From assembly GCF_018595715.1 (NCBI RefSeq), contig NZ_JAHEOJ010000024.1, positions 1 through 64,000 on the forward strand: a stretch of DNA of 64,000 nucleotides, read 5' to 3'. How positions within the stretch are numbered: the stretch's first letter is position 1; each line of letters opens with the position of its first letter. The notes beneath the pieces were generated by a model. The model was not told the origin of the DNA, did not search any database, and worked only from the letters and a program-made list of their open reading frames with translations. Shown here one piece after another: positions 45,894 through 55,116 of the stretch. Both the position numbers and the translations under genes were made by a program. This DNA comes from Glaciecola sp. XM2 (lineage in GTDB: Bacteria; Pseudomonadota; Gammaproteobacteria; Enterobacterales; Alteromonadaceae).

Positions 45894-46711
45894 CCAACAA
45901 TACCCATACTCTTATCGATAAAATCATGCGTTTCGAAATTGGCGATGACAGCGCCCAGTTAACCTTTGCAAAACGCTTAGCGCGCGAAAACGCATGGAGT
46001 GACGACTATGCGCAAAAGGCGATTACAGAATATAAACGCTTTGTTTGCCTCATAGCTACCACCGGCTACTCTCATACTCCGTCTGATCAAGTAGACCAAG
46101 TGTGGCATTTACATATGACCTATACACAGTCTTATTGGCAGGAGCTATGCGGTGAAATATTAGGTAAGCCCATCCATCATGGCCCAACAAAAGGGGGCTT
46201 AAAAGAGCGCATTAAATATCACGATCAGTATCAACGCACTTTGGATGCATACCACGCGCTTTTTGGGCAAGCGGCGCCCGAAGATGTTTGGCCGTCAGTT
46301 GAGCAGCGTTTTGCTAATGCAGCAGAGTTCAAACGCATAGATACGTCACAACATTGGGTTATCCCCAAGCCTTCTTTAAAACAACTGACGCTGCCGATTG
46401 CATTAACCGCGGCATTGACGACCGCTGCATGCTCTGAGCAAAGTGCTGAAAACCCAGGTATGATGGGGGCACTGGCTTTATTAGGCGCCATCGTTGCCGT
46501 GGTGGTTGTTGCCGCCGTTGTCGTGTCATTATCGGCCTCTAAAAAGACTGCTAGCACTTCTACAAGCTCCAAAAAAGCAAGTAATGACGGGGCCGTTGTC
46601 GCTGCGCCTGCGACTTCTAGCAGCAGCACAAAAAGCAAAAGTCCCGACGCCGATAGCAGTGATGCGTCTGGTTGCGGATCTGGTTGCGGATCTGGCTGCG
46701 GAGGAGCCTAG
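45890..46711 (+). CDS. Glycine-rich-domain-like membrane protein with Cys-Gly-Ser tail
   Basis: The 273-residue protein has an N-terminal domain (about 1-150) with a DQVWHLHM motif (69-76), as in the glycine-rich domain-containing protein (GRDP)-like family: FVCLIATTGYSHTPSDQVDQVWHLHMTYTQSYW and HHGPTKGG. It then has an LTAALTTAAC stretch that looks like an internal lipobox (Cys181), a long hydrophobic helix (LALLGAIVAVVVVAAVVVSL), a Ser/Lys/Ala-rich linker and the tail GCGSGCGSGCGGA. The tail is a metal-binding-like Cys-Gly repeat. It is translationally coupled to the CreA gene. The function is unknown. Confidence 0.82.
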   Translation: MTNNTHTLIDKIMRFEIGDDSAQLTFAKRLARENAWSDDYAQKAITEYKRFVCLIATTGYSHTPSDQVDQVWHLHMTYTQSYWQELCGEILGKPIHHGPTKGGLKERIKYHDQYQRTLDAYHALFGQAAPEDVWPSVEQRFANAAEFKRIDTSQHWVIPKPSLKQLTLPIALTAALTTAACSEQSAENPGMMGALALLGAIVAVVVVAAVVVSLSASKKTASTSTSSKKASNDGAVVAAPATSSSSTKSKSPDADSSDASGCGSGCGSGCGGA

Positions 46712-46847
46712 AAAACGGTCGGTTTTTGTATCGATTTGAATCAATTTTTCTATTTTAGCGTATTGAATCTATCAATGATGAGTTAATAGCGCATCCAAAC
46801 AAGGTGCGCTTACTCCGTCGCCAATTCGGCTCGGTATAGAGGAAGAC

Positions 46848-47930
46848 ATGTTAAAAGGATATCGCTTAATCAAATGGCTCACGTGCACGAGCGTATTTTC
46901 CACGCTTATGGTTGCTAACGGCCTTGCGCAAGACGTTATCAACGTAGACGTTGTCTATCCGAATCAAACACAAACCAACCAAACCTTAGTGCTAACTGGC
47001 ACAGTCGAAGCGAAGCAATACGCACGTTTAGCCTCTTTAGAAGCAGGCCGAGTAGACTCTTTGCAAGTGGAAATTGGTGATGTGGTTGAGCGGGGGCAAA
47101 TATTGCTGAGCCTAGATAGCAAGCTTGCTGAACTAGAGGTCGAAGGCGCCAAAGCAAATCTAAACGCCGCACAGGTAAATCAAGCAGAAGCACAGCGTCT
47201 GTATCAAGAGGTATTGGCGCTTTCAAAACAACAAGTGGTCGCCCAAACCCTTATCGCCGAGCGCGCGGCTTTGCTCGCCAGTGCGCAAGCGCAGTTAGCA
47301 AATGCACAAGCGCAACTAAGCCTGCAAGAAGAGTTGCTTGTCAGGCATACGCTGCGTGCCCCCTTCGCGGGCATTATTGCTCAGCGCAACGTGGATATCG
47401 GTGAGTGGGTGACCCAGCAAAGCCCGGTATTCGACTTGGTTGCCCAAGACAATTTACGTTTAAGCCTAGCAATACCGCAAGAATACTATGCGACATTGTC
47501 ACAACAAGGCGCTATCAATGTAGAAGTTCAGCCTGATACTGGCGGTGGCATGGGCTTTTCTGCTCAGTTGAGCCGTTTTGTGCCCGTGTCGAATAGCGCT
47601 ACCCGCGCGTTTTTAGCTCAAGTGGATTTACCGGCACAAAGCGATATGGTGGTGGGCATGTCGGCTCGTGCACAAATCACCATTCCAAACACTAGTCGAA
47701 GCGCAATCACCTTACCTCGCTCCGCCATTAAGCAACACCCTGACGGCGGCAGCAGCGTATTTGTAGTTGAGAACGGCAAAGCAAAGCGCATTATTACTAC
47801 CTACACAAACCTGCCGGGTAATATGGTACAAATCAATAATCAGGACACCGACCAAGCCTTTATTATATCTGCCGTTGAGCTACTAAGAGACGGTATGCCC
47901 GTGGTGGCAAATACCCAAGGGAGTCGCTGA
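46848..47930 (+). CDS. RND efflux periplasmic adaptor (membrane fusion protein)
   Basis: The 360-residue exported protein has a signal peptide (CTSVFSTLMVANGLA) and the usual MFP order: a beta/lipoyl part (LTGTVEAKQYARLASLEAGRVDSLQVEIGDVVERGQILLSLDSKLAELE), an alpha-hairpin (about 95-165), the second lipoyl half (LRAPFAGIIAQRNVDIGEWVTQ), a beta barrel and the membrane-proximal end. It links the inner-membrane permease to an outer-membrane channel that is not encoded here. The permease ATG follows two bases after its stop codon. Confidence 0.93.
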   Translation: MLKGYRLIKWLTCTSVFSTLMVANGLAQDVINVDVVYPNQTQTNQTLVLTGTVEAKQYARLASLEAGRVDSLQVEIGDVVERGQILLSLDSKLAELEVEGAKANLNAAQVNQAEAQRLYQEVLALSKQQVVAQTLIAERAALLASAQAQLANAQAQLSLQEELLVRHTLRAPFAGIIAQRNVDIGEWVTQQSPVFDLVAQDNLRLSLAIPQEYYATLSQQGAINVEVQPDTGGGMGFSAQLSRFVPVSNSATRAFLAQVDLPAQSDMVVGMSARAQITIPNTSRSAITLPRSAIKQHPDGGSSVFVVENGKAKRIITTYTNLPGNMVQINNQDTDQAFIISAVELLRDGMPVVANTQGSR

Positions 47931-47932
47931 TC

Positions 47933-50900
47933 ATGATTGAATCAACGGTGAAAAGGGGCACTATCGTCACTGTTGTGGTGATGATTGCCTGTATTTTGGG
48001 GATTGTTTCTGCAACCAACATTCCAGTGCAAATGATACCCGATTTAGAAGTGCGGACCATTAGTGTGCAAACCGGCTGGCCTGGGGCAACGCCTCAAGAT
48101 ATCGAAAAAGAAATTCTCATCGAACAAGAGCGCTACTTGCGCTCGCTTCCTAACCTGCAGCGCATGATCTCTTCTGCTGAAATGGGCTCAGCCAATATTG
48201 AGCTAGAATTTCCATTTGGTGTGGATGTAAATGACGCCTTAATCCGCGTAAGCAATGCGCTAAGCCAAGTACCCGCCTATCCTGAAAATGTTGATCAGCC
48301 GCGCCTGTTTTCAAGCTCATTTTCGAGCAATGCCTTTATGTTCTTTAGGCTATCCCCCCTTGATGGCAATCCAATGGGACTGGACATGGATATGCTCAGA
48401 GACTTTGCTGATGACTATATTCGCCCTCGTATGGAAAGCGTTGAAGGGGTTTCACAGGTTGATGTGCGTGGAGGTTCATCTCGCCAAATTCAAATTAAGG
48501 TAGACGCAGCAAGACTTGCACAGCGCGGCATTAGCTTAACGCAAGTAAGAGATGCAGTGCGTTCAAGGAATAACGATGCATCGGCAGGCGATTTAGAAAG
48601 CGGCGAAAGTCGATTTTTGCTGCGAGTCGTCGGGCGTTTTGAACAATTAAATGAATTAGAGAACTTGATTATTAGCCGCACGGGCAATGCCAACCTCTAC
48701 CTAAAAGACGTTGCCGATATTAGCTTGGACCATTTTGAAACCCGCGGCATGTCGTTTTCAGATGGTAAGCGAACCCTCACTATGTCGGTACGCCGTGAAA
48801 GTGGGTCAAATGTCATTAGTATCAAAGAGCAGTTAGTGCCGGTGGTAGAAGAGCTCAATCAAAGCTTATTGTCTCAAAACGGGCTTCGCTTAAACTTGGT
48901 CAGTGACGATGTGCAATACGTCTCAAGCTCTCTGAAAAATGTTTGGCTAAATCTAGGTCTTGGGGCCTTACTAGCAACCTTAGTGATGTTCTATTTCCTG
49001 CGCTCGGGGCGCTCAACCTTGATTGGGGTAATGGGCATTCCTATTTGTACCATCGCGGCCTTTTTAGCACTCATCGCTTTTGGGCGCACCATTAATGTTA
49101 TCTCACTTGCCGGTGTTGCCTTTGCCATTGGTATGACGGTAGACAACACCATTGTTGTGCTCGAATCCATCATGCAGGCGAAAAAACAAGGAAAAGACCG
49201 CTTTACAGCAGCTGTTGAGGGGGTGAAAGAAGTCTGGCCTGCGGTCTTAGCATCTACTGCAACCACGGTATTAGTGTTTGCGCCTATTTTGTTTATTGAG
49301 CAAGAAGCCGGGCAGCTATACTCCGATATTGCCATTGCTATTTCCGGTGCCATTATCGCCTCGATGCTAGTGGCTATTTTTGTTGTGCCTACGGCAATGG
49401 CCAATGTGTCTAAACAAGATGCCGGAGATACCAAGTCTTTAGAGCTTTCAAAAAAATGGCTGAGCTTGGTAGACGTATTTTGTAAGAGCAGAGCCCGCGC
49501 TCGGGTTTTAGCGGCGTCCTTTATTGTTGTGATCATGGGCAGTGCATATGCACTGATGCCTGCAGCTGAATACTTACCGGAAGGTGAAGAGCCAAAAGCC
49601 TTTTCACTGATGATTGCGCCGCCAAGCTATAACTTATCTGAAATGGAAAAAATAGGCGCCGAGCTTAGAGTATATTTTGCAGATTACTTAAATGCCGACC
49701 CCACCGCCTTTGAAAGTGGGCAAACTAATATGCCGCCACTTGCCTATTACAACATGTCGGTATCTATTGGCAGCATCTGGTTTTTAAGTGCACCGGTGGA
49801 GCCAAAATATATTGGCGAAATGATGGATGCGATTACCGAAAAATTTAGAAGCTATGACAATATGCGCGCCTTTTCATCACGCGGGTCGATTATTTCAAGC
49901 AACGATGGCGGCACGCGTGCAGTGGCAGTAGATTTAGCCGGTAACAATCTCACGGAATTATATCAAGCAGCACAAGCAGTATACGACGAGGCGGAACAAC
50001 GCTTTGACAACCCGCAACTGAACTCCGATCCTGGCTCACTGACCCTTGAGCAACCCCTCATCGAAATTCGTCCGCGCTGGCAACGTCTGGCAGAGCTTGG
50101 AATTAACAACCGAGATTTTGCCTACTCTGTGGCCGCCATTAGCGATGGCGCCTACGTAGATGAATTTATTTTAAACGACGACAAAGTCGATATCTTTATG
50201 TTCTCCGATGCAGGAAACCGTCAAACCATTGGCAACTTGTCATCTGCGCCTATCGTGACACCCCAAGGTGACATCTTACCGCTAAACGCCATTGCAGATT
50301 TAGTGGAGAGCAAAAATAGCGACAGTGTGCGCAGGGTCGATGGCAATCGTACTGTCACGGTTTACATTATTCCGCCGCGAGATGTAGCGCTAGAGACTGC
50401 CGAAGCCGTTGTGCGCAATGAGTTACTTCCAGCGCTTTGGCAGCAAGGTAGCATTGCGCAAGGCATCAATGTGAGTATTAGTGGCGCTGCCGACCAACTT
50501 GAAGCGACCAAAGCGTCACTGTCGAGCAACTTCGTGGTCGCCATCGTGTTGTGCTATTTATTGTTGGTGGCCATTTTTACCCACTGGCGTTATCCACTGT
50601 TTATTCTCGCAACAGTGCCCCTTGGCATGGCGGGTGGTTTGCTGGGCCTAATTATGCTCAACGGACTTAACTCAGCGCTATCTGCTGTTGGCATAGGCGG
50701 CGCATATCAACCTTTTGACATGATTACCATGCTTGGGTTTTTGATATTGCTTGGCACCGTGGTCAATAACCCCATCTTGATTGTGGACCAAACTCGTAAA
50801 TTTATTGAACGCGGCGACAATGTAAAAGATGCCGTTCGCAATGCGGTTGAAAAACGTTTGAAACCGATCCTAATGTCTACTGCAACCACTGTGTTTGGGC

Positions 50901-51085
50901 TAGCACCATTAGTTTTATTGCCAGGGGAAGGGACCGAGTTATATCGCGGCGTGGGAATTATAGTGCTGTGTGGCATTTTTGCTTCAACGCTATTGAGCTT
51001 AACTTTTTTGCCAGCATTGTTGATGGGCCTATTAAAGCAAGACACCACTGGCTCTATTAACACGAGCGAAGCTTCTGCCACCTGA
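47933..51085 (+). CDS. RND efflux permease (AcrB/HAE-like)
   Basis: The 1050-residue protein has 12 transmembrane helices and two large periplasmic loops: GTIVTVVVMIACILGIVSA (TM1), IPVQMIPDLEVRTISVQTGWPGATPQDIEKEI, and helices 2-6 from about 340. The proton-relay position reads TVDNTIVVLE (D-N rather than the D-D of AcrB), and the second relay site reads VNNPILIVDQ where AcrB has a Lys. These variants mark a sub-branch of HAE pumps rather than damage. Substrates may be drugs, solvents or lipids. It forms an operon with the adaptor and is followed by a strong hairpin. Confidence 0.94.
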   Translation: MIESTVKRGTIVTVVVMIACILGIVSATNIPVQMIPDLEVRTISVQTGWPGATPQDIEKEILIEQERYLRSLPNLQRMISSAEMGSANIELEFPFGVDVNDALIRVSNALSQVPAYPENVDQPRLFSSSFSSNAFMFFRLSPLDGNPMGLDMDMLRDFADDYIRPRMESVEGVSQVDVRGGSSRQIQIKVDAARLAQRGISLTQVRDAVRSRNNDASAGDLESGESRFLLRVVGRFEQLNELENLIISRTGNANLYLKDVADISLDHFETRGMSFSDGKRTLTMSVRRESGSNVISIKEQLVPVVEELNQSLLSQNGLRLNLVSDDVQYVSSSLKNVWLNLGLGALLATLVMFYFLRSGRSTLIGVMGIPICTIAAFLALIAFGRTINVISLAGVAFAIGMTVDNTIVVLESIMQAKKQGKDRFTAAVEGVKEVWPAVLASTATTVLVFAPILFIEQEAGQLYSDIAIAISGAIIASMLVAIFVVPTAMANVSKQDAGDTKSLELSKKWLSLVDVFCKSRARARVLAASFIVVIMGSAYALMPAAEYLPEGEEPKAFSLMIAPPSYNLSEMEKIGAELRVYFADYLNADPTAFESGQTNMPPLAYYNMSVSIGSIWFLSAPVEPKYIGEMMDAITEKFRSYDNMRAFSSRGSIISSNDGGTRAVAVDLAGNNLTELYQAAQAVYDEAEQRFDNPQLNSDPGSLTLEQPLIEIRPRWQRLAELGINNRDFAYSVAAISDGAYVDEFILNDDKVDIFMFSDAGNRQTIGNLSSAPIVTPQGDILPLNAIADLVESKNSDSVRRVDGNRTVTVYIIPPRDVALETAEAVVRNELLPALWQQGSIAQGINVSISGAADQLEATKASLSSNFVVAIVLCYLLLVAIFTHWRYPLFILATVPLGMAGGLLGLIMLNGLNSALSAVGIGGAYQPFDMITMLGFLILLGTVVNNPILIVDQTRKFIERGDNVKDAVRNAVEKRLKPILMSTATTVFGLAPLVLLPGEGTELYRGVGIIVLCGIFASTLLSLTFLPALLMGLLKQDTTGSINTSEASAT

Positions 51086-51165
51086 GGTATAAACAATGCG
51101 TGACCAACAACTTCTAAGTACTGGCTAAAAGGGCGCGTTTAAAACATTAATACCCTTTGTCGAGT

Positions 51166-51198
51166 CTAGTGCTTAATCAACTTGAGATTAAGCACTAG
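51166..51198. terminator. 13-bp perfect inverted repeat after the RND operon
   Basis: CTAGTGCTTAATC (51166-51178) and GATTAAGCACTAG (51186-51198) pair perfectly around a 7-base loop, between the RND permease and the GGT gene. It most likely ends the RND transcript. The lack of a long T-run leaves a weak possibility of an operator for the downstream gene. Confidence 0.6.
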
Positions 51199-51259
51199 CT
51201 TGTCATCTTTCTTTGATGCAAACTAGGTATATTATCGCTCAATGAATGTTGGATTCACT

Positions 51260-52975
51260 ATGCCAAAACGCCATATCTTTGCAAGCAGTTATCTGCTACT
51301 TCTTTTTCTATCAGCTTGCTCCCAACCACCTACAGATGAGCTAAATGCGCCAGTTAGTGCAAACGTTGAAGTACCCACCCAACAAGCCGTTGCCATGCCC
51401 GACACCTTTGCAGCAAAGGTTGCTATGGATGTGCTAAATGACGGTGGTAACGCAGTTGATGCTGCAATTGCAGCGCAGTTCAGCCTGGCGGTGACGCTAC
51501 CTGAGGCGGGCAATATTGGCGGCGGCGGCTTTATGGTGATTCATTATGGAGATGAAAATACCTTCATCGACTATCGCGAAACTGCACCGCAAGCAGCGTA
51601 CAGAGATATGTATTTAGACGAAAATGGCGACGTTAAGCCTTTAGCTTCGATTTTTGGGGCCTTAGCATCGGGTGTGCCTGGCACCGTATCTGGTATGCAC
51701 AAAGCGCATCAAAAATATGGAAGTTTGCCTTGGGAAAGGTTGGTTGCACCGGCGGTAGCGTTAGCAAAAGACGGGTTTATCGTGCCAGACAAATTGGCTC
51801 GCAATGTCACCCGATATATTGAGCGCCTTGAATCAAGGAACATCGACGTCAATTTTGCTGACTATTTTGGCGAAGTGAAGGCCGGCGAGCTGTTCGTTCA
51901 ACCAGAGCTAGCCGACACCTTAATACGTATTCAACAGCAAGGTATTGCAGGATTTTATGAGGGCGAAACGGCGCAGCTAGTTGCAGATTTTATGCAAAAG
52001 CACGGCGGCTTAATTACGCAAGACGATCTTAAAGGTTATGAAGCTAAATGGCGCGAACCGATTATTTCAAGCTGGCGAGAGTATCAGTTGGTAAGCTCAG
52101 CGCCACCAAGCTCAGGCGGCATTGCAGTGTCGCAATGGCTGCGTATGTACGACCTAGTAAAGGACACAGAGGGTGTGGAATTTACCCACAATAGCGCCCA
52201 ATACATCCACGTATTAGCCGAAGTGGGTAAGCGAGTATTTGCTGATAGAGCGGAATACTTAGGCGATCCTGATTTTTTTGACGTCCCAAAAACCGAATTG
52301 CTCGACCAAGATTACCTAATAACCCGCATCAGCGATATTCAGCTTGCTAGCATTTCAGACACCGAGAGCATAAAAGGCGGTTTAGCCGAAAGTGAACAAA
52401 CCACTCACTTTTCTATCGTCGATAAATTTGGCAACGCCGTGTCAAACACCACTACCATCAACCTTGGGTTTGGCAGCGGTATGGTGGTAGAAGGCGCAGG
52501 CTTTTTATTAAATGATGAAATGGACGACTTCAGTGCAAAAGCGGGTGTACCAAACTACTTTGGCGCAATTGGCGGCGTGGCCAACGAAATTCAGCCCAAT
52601 AAACGCATGCTAAGTTCGATGACACCCACCATTGTACTAAAGGATAACAAGCTTAAAATGGTGACCGGCTCACCCGGCGGCACCACCATCTTATCGTCAG
52701 TATATTTAAGCATATTAAACGCCATTGAGTTTAACCTGCCGATACAAGAGGTGGTAGACACACCGCGTTTTCATCACCAGCTGCTGCCAAAAGACGAAAT
52801 ACGATATCATGAAGGACTCACGCCCGAAGTTATCGCCGAGCTTGAAGCAATGGGCTATAGCACCCGCACCAGCCGATTCGGTGACTTACATGTGATTGTT
52901 AATCGAGATGGAAAGTTACAAGCAGCATCAGAAACCAACGGACGCGGACAAGCGCTGGTAATAGATGCCGAATAG
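51260..52975 (+). CDS. ggt: Gamma-glutamyltransferase, lipoprotein
   Basis: The protein has about 571 residues from the ATG at 51260 (an ATG at 51242 adds six). The N-terminus is a lipoprotein signal with LLFLSAC (Cys20). The domain is a gamma-glutamyltranspeptidase: GGNAVDAAIAAQFSLAVTLPEAGNIGGGGFMVIH, AVALAKDGFIV, and the autocatalytic Thr in EQTTHFSIVDKFGNAVSNTTTINLGFGSGM. GFLLNDEMDDFS and SSMTPTIVLKD, followed by GSPGGTTILSS, complete it. It cleaves the gamma-glutamyl bond of glutathione and related peptides in the periplasm after self-processing into two subunits. Confidence 0.95.
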   Translation: MPKRHIFASSYLLLLFLSACSQPPTDELNAPVSANVEVPTQQAVAMPDTFAAKVAMDVLNDGGNAVDAAIAAQFSLAVTLPEAGNIGGGGFMVIHYGDENTFIDYRETAPQAAYRDMYLDENGDVKPLASIFGALASGVPGTVSGMHKAHQKYGSLPWERLVAPAVALAKDGFIVPDKLARNVTRYIERLESRNIDVNFADYFGEVKAGELFVQPELADTLIRIQQQGIAGFYEGETAQLVADFMQKHGGLITQDDLKGYEAKWREPIISSWREYQLVSSAPPSSGGIAVSQWLRMYDLVKDTEGVEFTHNSAQYIHVLAEVGKRVFADRAEYLGDPDFFDVPKTELLDQDYLITRISDIQLASISDTESIKGGLAESEQTTHFSIVDKFGNAVSNTTTINLGFGSGMVVEGAGFLLNDEMDDFSAKAGVPNYFGAIGGVANEIQPNKRMLSSMTPTIVLKDNKLKMVTGSPGGTTILSSVYLSILNAIEFNLPIQEVVDTPRFHHQLLPKDEIRYHEGLTPEVIAELEAMGYSTRTSRFGDLHVIVNRDGKLQAASETNGRGQALVIDAE

Positions 52976-53024
52976 AGTATTGTAGCGGAGGGATGGCAGG
53001 CCTTTGATACTGACTACGTTAAGC

Positions 53025-53288
53025 TTAATGGCGTTCTGGATAATCACCTTCAATACAGATGATATAATCGACGCCGGGATCCACAGTAATAAAATGGTCA
53101 CCAAACGCCGTCTGATGCAAAGCAGGAAGCGCAAAGTTTACTCTCCCATCGCCGCCATACTTGGTGCCCAATATCGAGAAAAGAGACTGATGTTGTGATA
53201 TTGATAATATCTGACCATGGCATAAGGCCCATCCTTTTGGCACGTATCCGTTAACGAATAGTCTTATTTCACCTATTGTGCCTTGCAT
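53025..53288 (-). CDS. Compact phage tail-collar-domain protein
   Basis: The 87-residue protein matches the microcystin-dependent/tail-collar family: GTIGEIRLFVNGYVPKGWALCHGQILSISQHQSLFSILGTKYGGDGRVNFALPAL, then the closing VDYIICIEGDYPERH, which corresponds to the usual INYVIALQGIFPSRN-type end. Normal members are about 170 residues; the middle loop (RGR-rich region) is missing here, so the domain is reduced to its ends. AAGGAAATAAAAA precedes the ATG, so it seems a genuine short gene. There is no other phage gene nearby. The function is unknown. Confidence 0.72.
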   Translation of the reverse strand: MQGTIGEIRLFVNGYVPKGWALCHGQILSISQHQSLFSILGTKYGGDGRVNFALPALHQTAFGDHFITVDPGVDYIICIEGDYPERH

Positions 53289-53724
53289 TTTTTATTTCCT
53301 TTTTTGGTATTCTTGCGAGCAGCAAATGGATTTAAAACAAAAAATGTTTTCACTCGCCGTACTATTATTGTGAGTATAGGACAAATGAACACCACAGACT
53401 AGCTTCTGTGCCTACCGCATTTGAGCGTAGTTTTGTATTTAGTCATTTATGATCTTGAAAAAACGCCAAAATATTTGTCATTGAAATGATTAAATAAGCT
53501 GACTTTTTTAAATATTGAGTGATAGGTTGGCTGATGGTATGTACTAGTTTTAATCTTTTAAATATAAAAACTAAAGGCGCCCTTTAACCTCGCTTTCCAA
53601 ACAATGCATTATCGTTATGATCGATGCTTTAAATAAAATTTAGCGTTGACGTTCTTGAGCCTGTCAGCAAGGGAGGCGAGGCTACTTGATGATCTTATCT
53701 GCAAAATTCTGATCCCGTATAAAC
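53289..53724. other. Gene-free stretch
   Basis: About 435 bp between the collar-domain gene and the PEP-CTERM terminator hold no convincing ORF, RNA gene or repeat. The composition is AT-rich. It presumably carries the promoter of the collar-domain gene. Confidence 0.5.
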
Positions 53725-53751
53725 AAAAAAGCAGCCCGTATGGGCTGCTTT
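53725..53751 (-). terminator. Intrinsic terminator of the PEP-CTERM gene
   Basis: On the minus strand AAAGCAGCCC-ATAC-GGGCTGCTTTTTT gives a 10-bp stem with a four-base loop and six T, about 20 bp after the stop at 53772. Confidence 0.9.
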
Positions 53752-53771
53752 GTAAATAACTGTGGCAGTGT

Positions 53772-54557
53772 TTATTTTCTTGAGCGTTTAAACGCTAGGC
53801 CTACAAACATAAGACCCATCAATACGATGGCAGATGGGGTAGACACCTTTGAAAACGAAATCGCTTCTACATACCCACCAGAATTATAGTTCCAGCCTGT
53901 CGCAGAAACTGCCCAATAGCGGTAAGCATCTGTTGCGTTTGTGTCTAAATAATCTCTCATTGTTGGCGACTGCTGAGAGTTAAAAACACGGGTAAAAGAA
54001 TCACCGTCGACACTGAAATAAATATTAAACAGAGTATCGCCAACATCATTTCCAGAATTATCCGTAAAGCTTGTTAGCTCGGTGTGATTACCATTAAACC
54101 AAACCGTATTGAGCACCGTGTCAACACCAAAGTCGAAGAATAGTACTTCGTCACACTGTGAGGGCGAACATTGGTTAGGCGTAAGATTATCTGAATTATT
54201 GTTTTGTCCATCCCAAGCACCCAGTCCACCATGCGCCGGCGTTACATCTTGATAAACAGCTCTACCATCCATATTGACATGCGTTGAAACGGAAAAATTT
54301 GAGTTAGCAAAGTTTATAGACGAACCTTGAGCCGGCGTATTCCCCAAACCTGCAGTGACAACAAAGTCATTGAATGTAAGAGGGTCTCCAACAACATCCG
54401 TTGAATTGACCGACGTTCCCATACCGGTCTCTACTGTACCACCGGGTATATTAGCGTTTACACCACCATTGTTTCCATCAAATATGATAACTGTCGCGTT
54501 TGCACTTACTGAGCCTAACAGTAAGGCACTGGCGATAAGTTGGGTAAATTTTTTCAT
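53772..54557 (-). CDS. PEP-CTERM domain exported protein
   Basis: The protein has 261 residues from the ATG at 54557, preceded by GGAG five bases upstream, with a signal peptide (FTQLIASALLLGSVSANA). The frame is open 28 codons further, but those do not look coding. The mature domain (GNNGGVNANIPGGTVETGMGTSVNSTDVVGDPLTFNDF, VNMDGRAVYQDVTPAHGGLGAWDGQNNNSDN, then FDFGVDTVLNTVWFNGNHTELTSFTDNSGN) is a beta domain. The end STPSAIVLMGLMFVGLAFKRSRK is a PEP-CTERM sorting signal with STPS where VPEP is usual. Such proteins are processed by exosortase (EpsH/XrtA), not encoded here. Confidence 0.88.
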   Translation of the reverse strand: MKKFTQLIASALLLGSVSANATVIIFDGNNGGVNANIPGGTVETGMGTSVNSTDVVGDPLTFNDFVVTAGLGNTPAQGSSINFANSNFSVSTHVNMDGRAVYQDVTPAHGGLGAWDGQNNNSDNLTPNQCSPSQCDEVLFFDFGVDTVLNTVWFNGNHTELTSFTDNSGNDVGDTLFNIYFSVDGDSFTRVFNSQQSPTMRDYLDTNATDAYRYWAVSATGWNYNSGGYVEAISFSKVSTPSAIVLMGLMFVGLAFKRSRK

Positions 54558-55116
54558 AAAAACTCCGTTTTCAAAGACTGTAACATGTTTTAATCGTGTT
54601 AATCCGACCAAAAGCAAATTAGATGCCAATCCAGTAACCACCTGAATTTATGATTATTTTTTTATTTTTAATAATACATTTTAAAAGAATTAGCAGAAGT
54701 TGTAAAAAGACCTGACAGTGCGCTAACTGGTGAATCAAATTTACTATCGAAGGCCTGCTTTAAGGCTTATATTAGTCTGTTGTCACCATACGGCGCATTG
54801 GAATATAAGAAGAATTACAGCTAACTACTACCCCTTGTAACAGCTGCCTTTTTGGCTAGTTTGGTTTATTGAAGTTAGGTTAAGTAGGGCAATTATTTGC
54901 GTTTTGTTCATCGGGTGAAGCATACAAATAACAATAGCGTTTATTGTGCAAAAATGAACCGTACCAGTCGTTTGATAACGTTTGCCCGTCAAGTGATTTA
55001 GACTCAAAAATGTCAGCACAAATTCACCGGACGATATTATAAAAACATTGCAGATTATTATTGTAGATTAATTTTATGCTTAACTATCCTTTCGTTCCTT
55101 GAAGTTTAAACAGCAC
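54558..55116. other. Gene-free stretch upstream of the PEP-CTERM gene
   Basis: About 560 bp, AT-rich, with no convincing ORF on either strand and no clear RNA gene. It lies between the PEP-CTERM gene's 5' end and the 3' end of the AlkC-like gene, and should contain the PEP-CTERM promoter. Confidence 0.5.

Noticed and set aside
46231-46638. 135-residue minus-strand ORF rich in Ala/Thr/Leu
   Set aside because: It is the antisense shadow of the repetitive 3' part of the GRDP-like gene.
46670-46706. Short tandem DNA repeat (GGTTGCGGATCT-like units)
   Set aside because: It is simply the coding sequence of the GCGSGCGSGCGGA protein tail.
47933-51085. RND permease judged inactive because it has VDN and VNN in place of AcrB's VDD and Lys relay residues
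   Set aside because: These variants are shared by a whole HAE-type sub-branch and the rest of the protein is intact.
53025-53288. Prophage remnant
   Set aside because: Only one collar-domain protein is present; no integrase, terminase, capsid or other tail genes adjoin.
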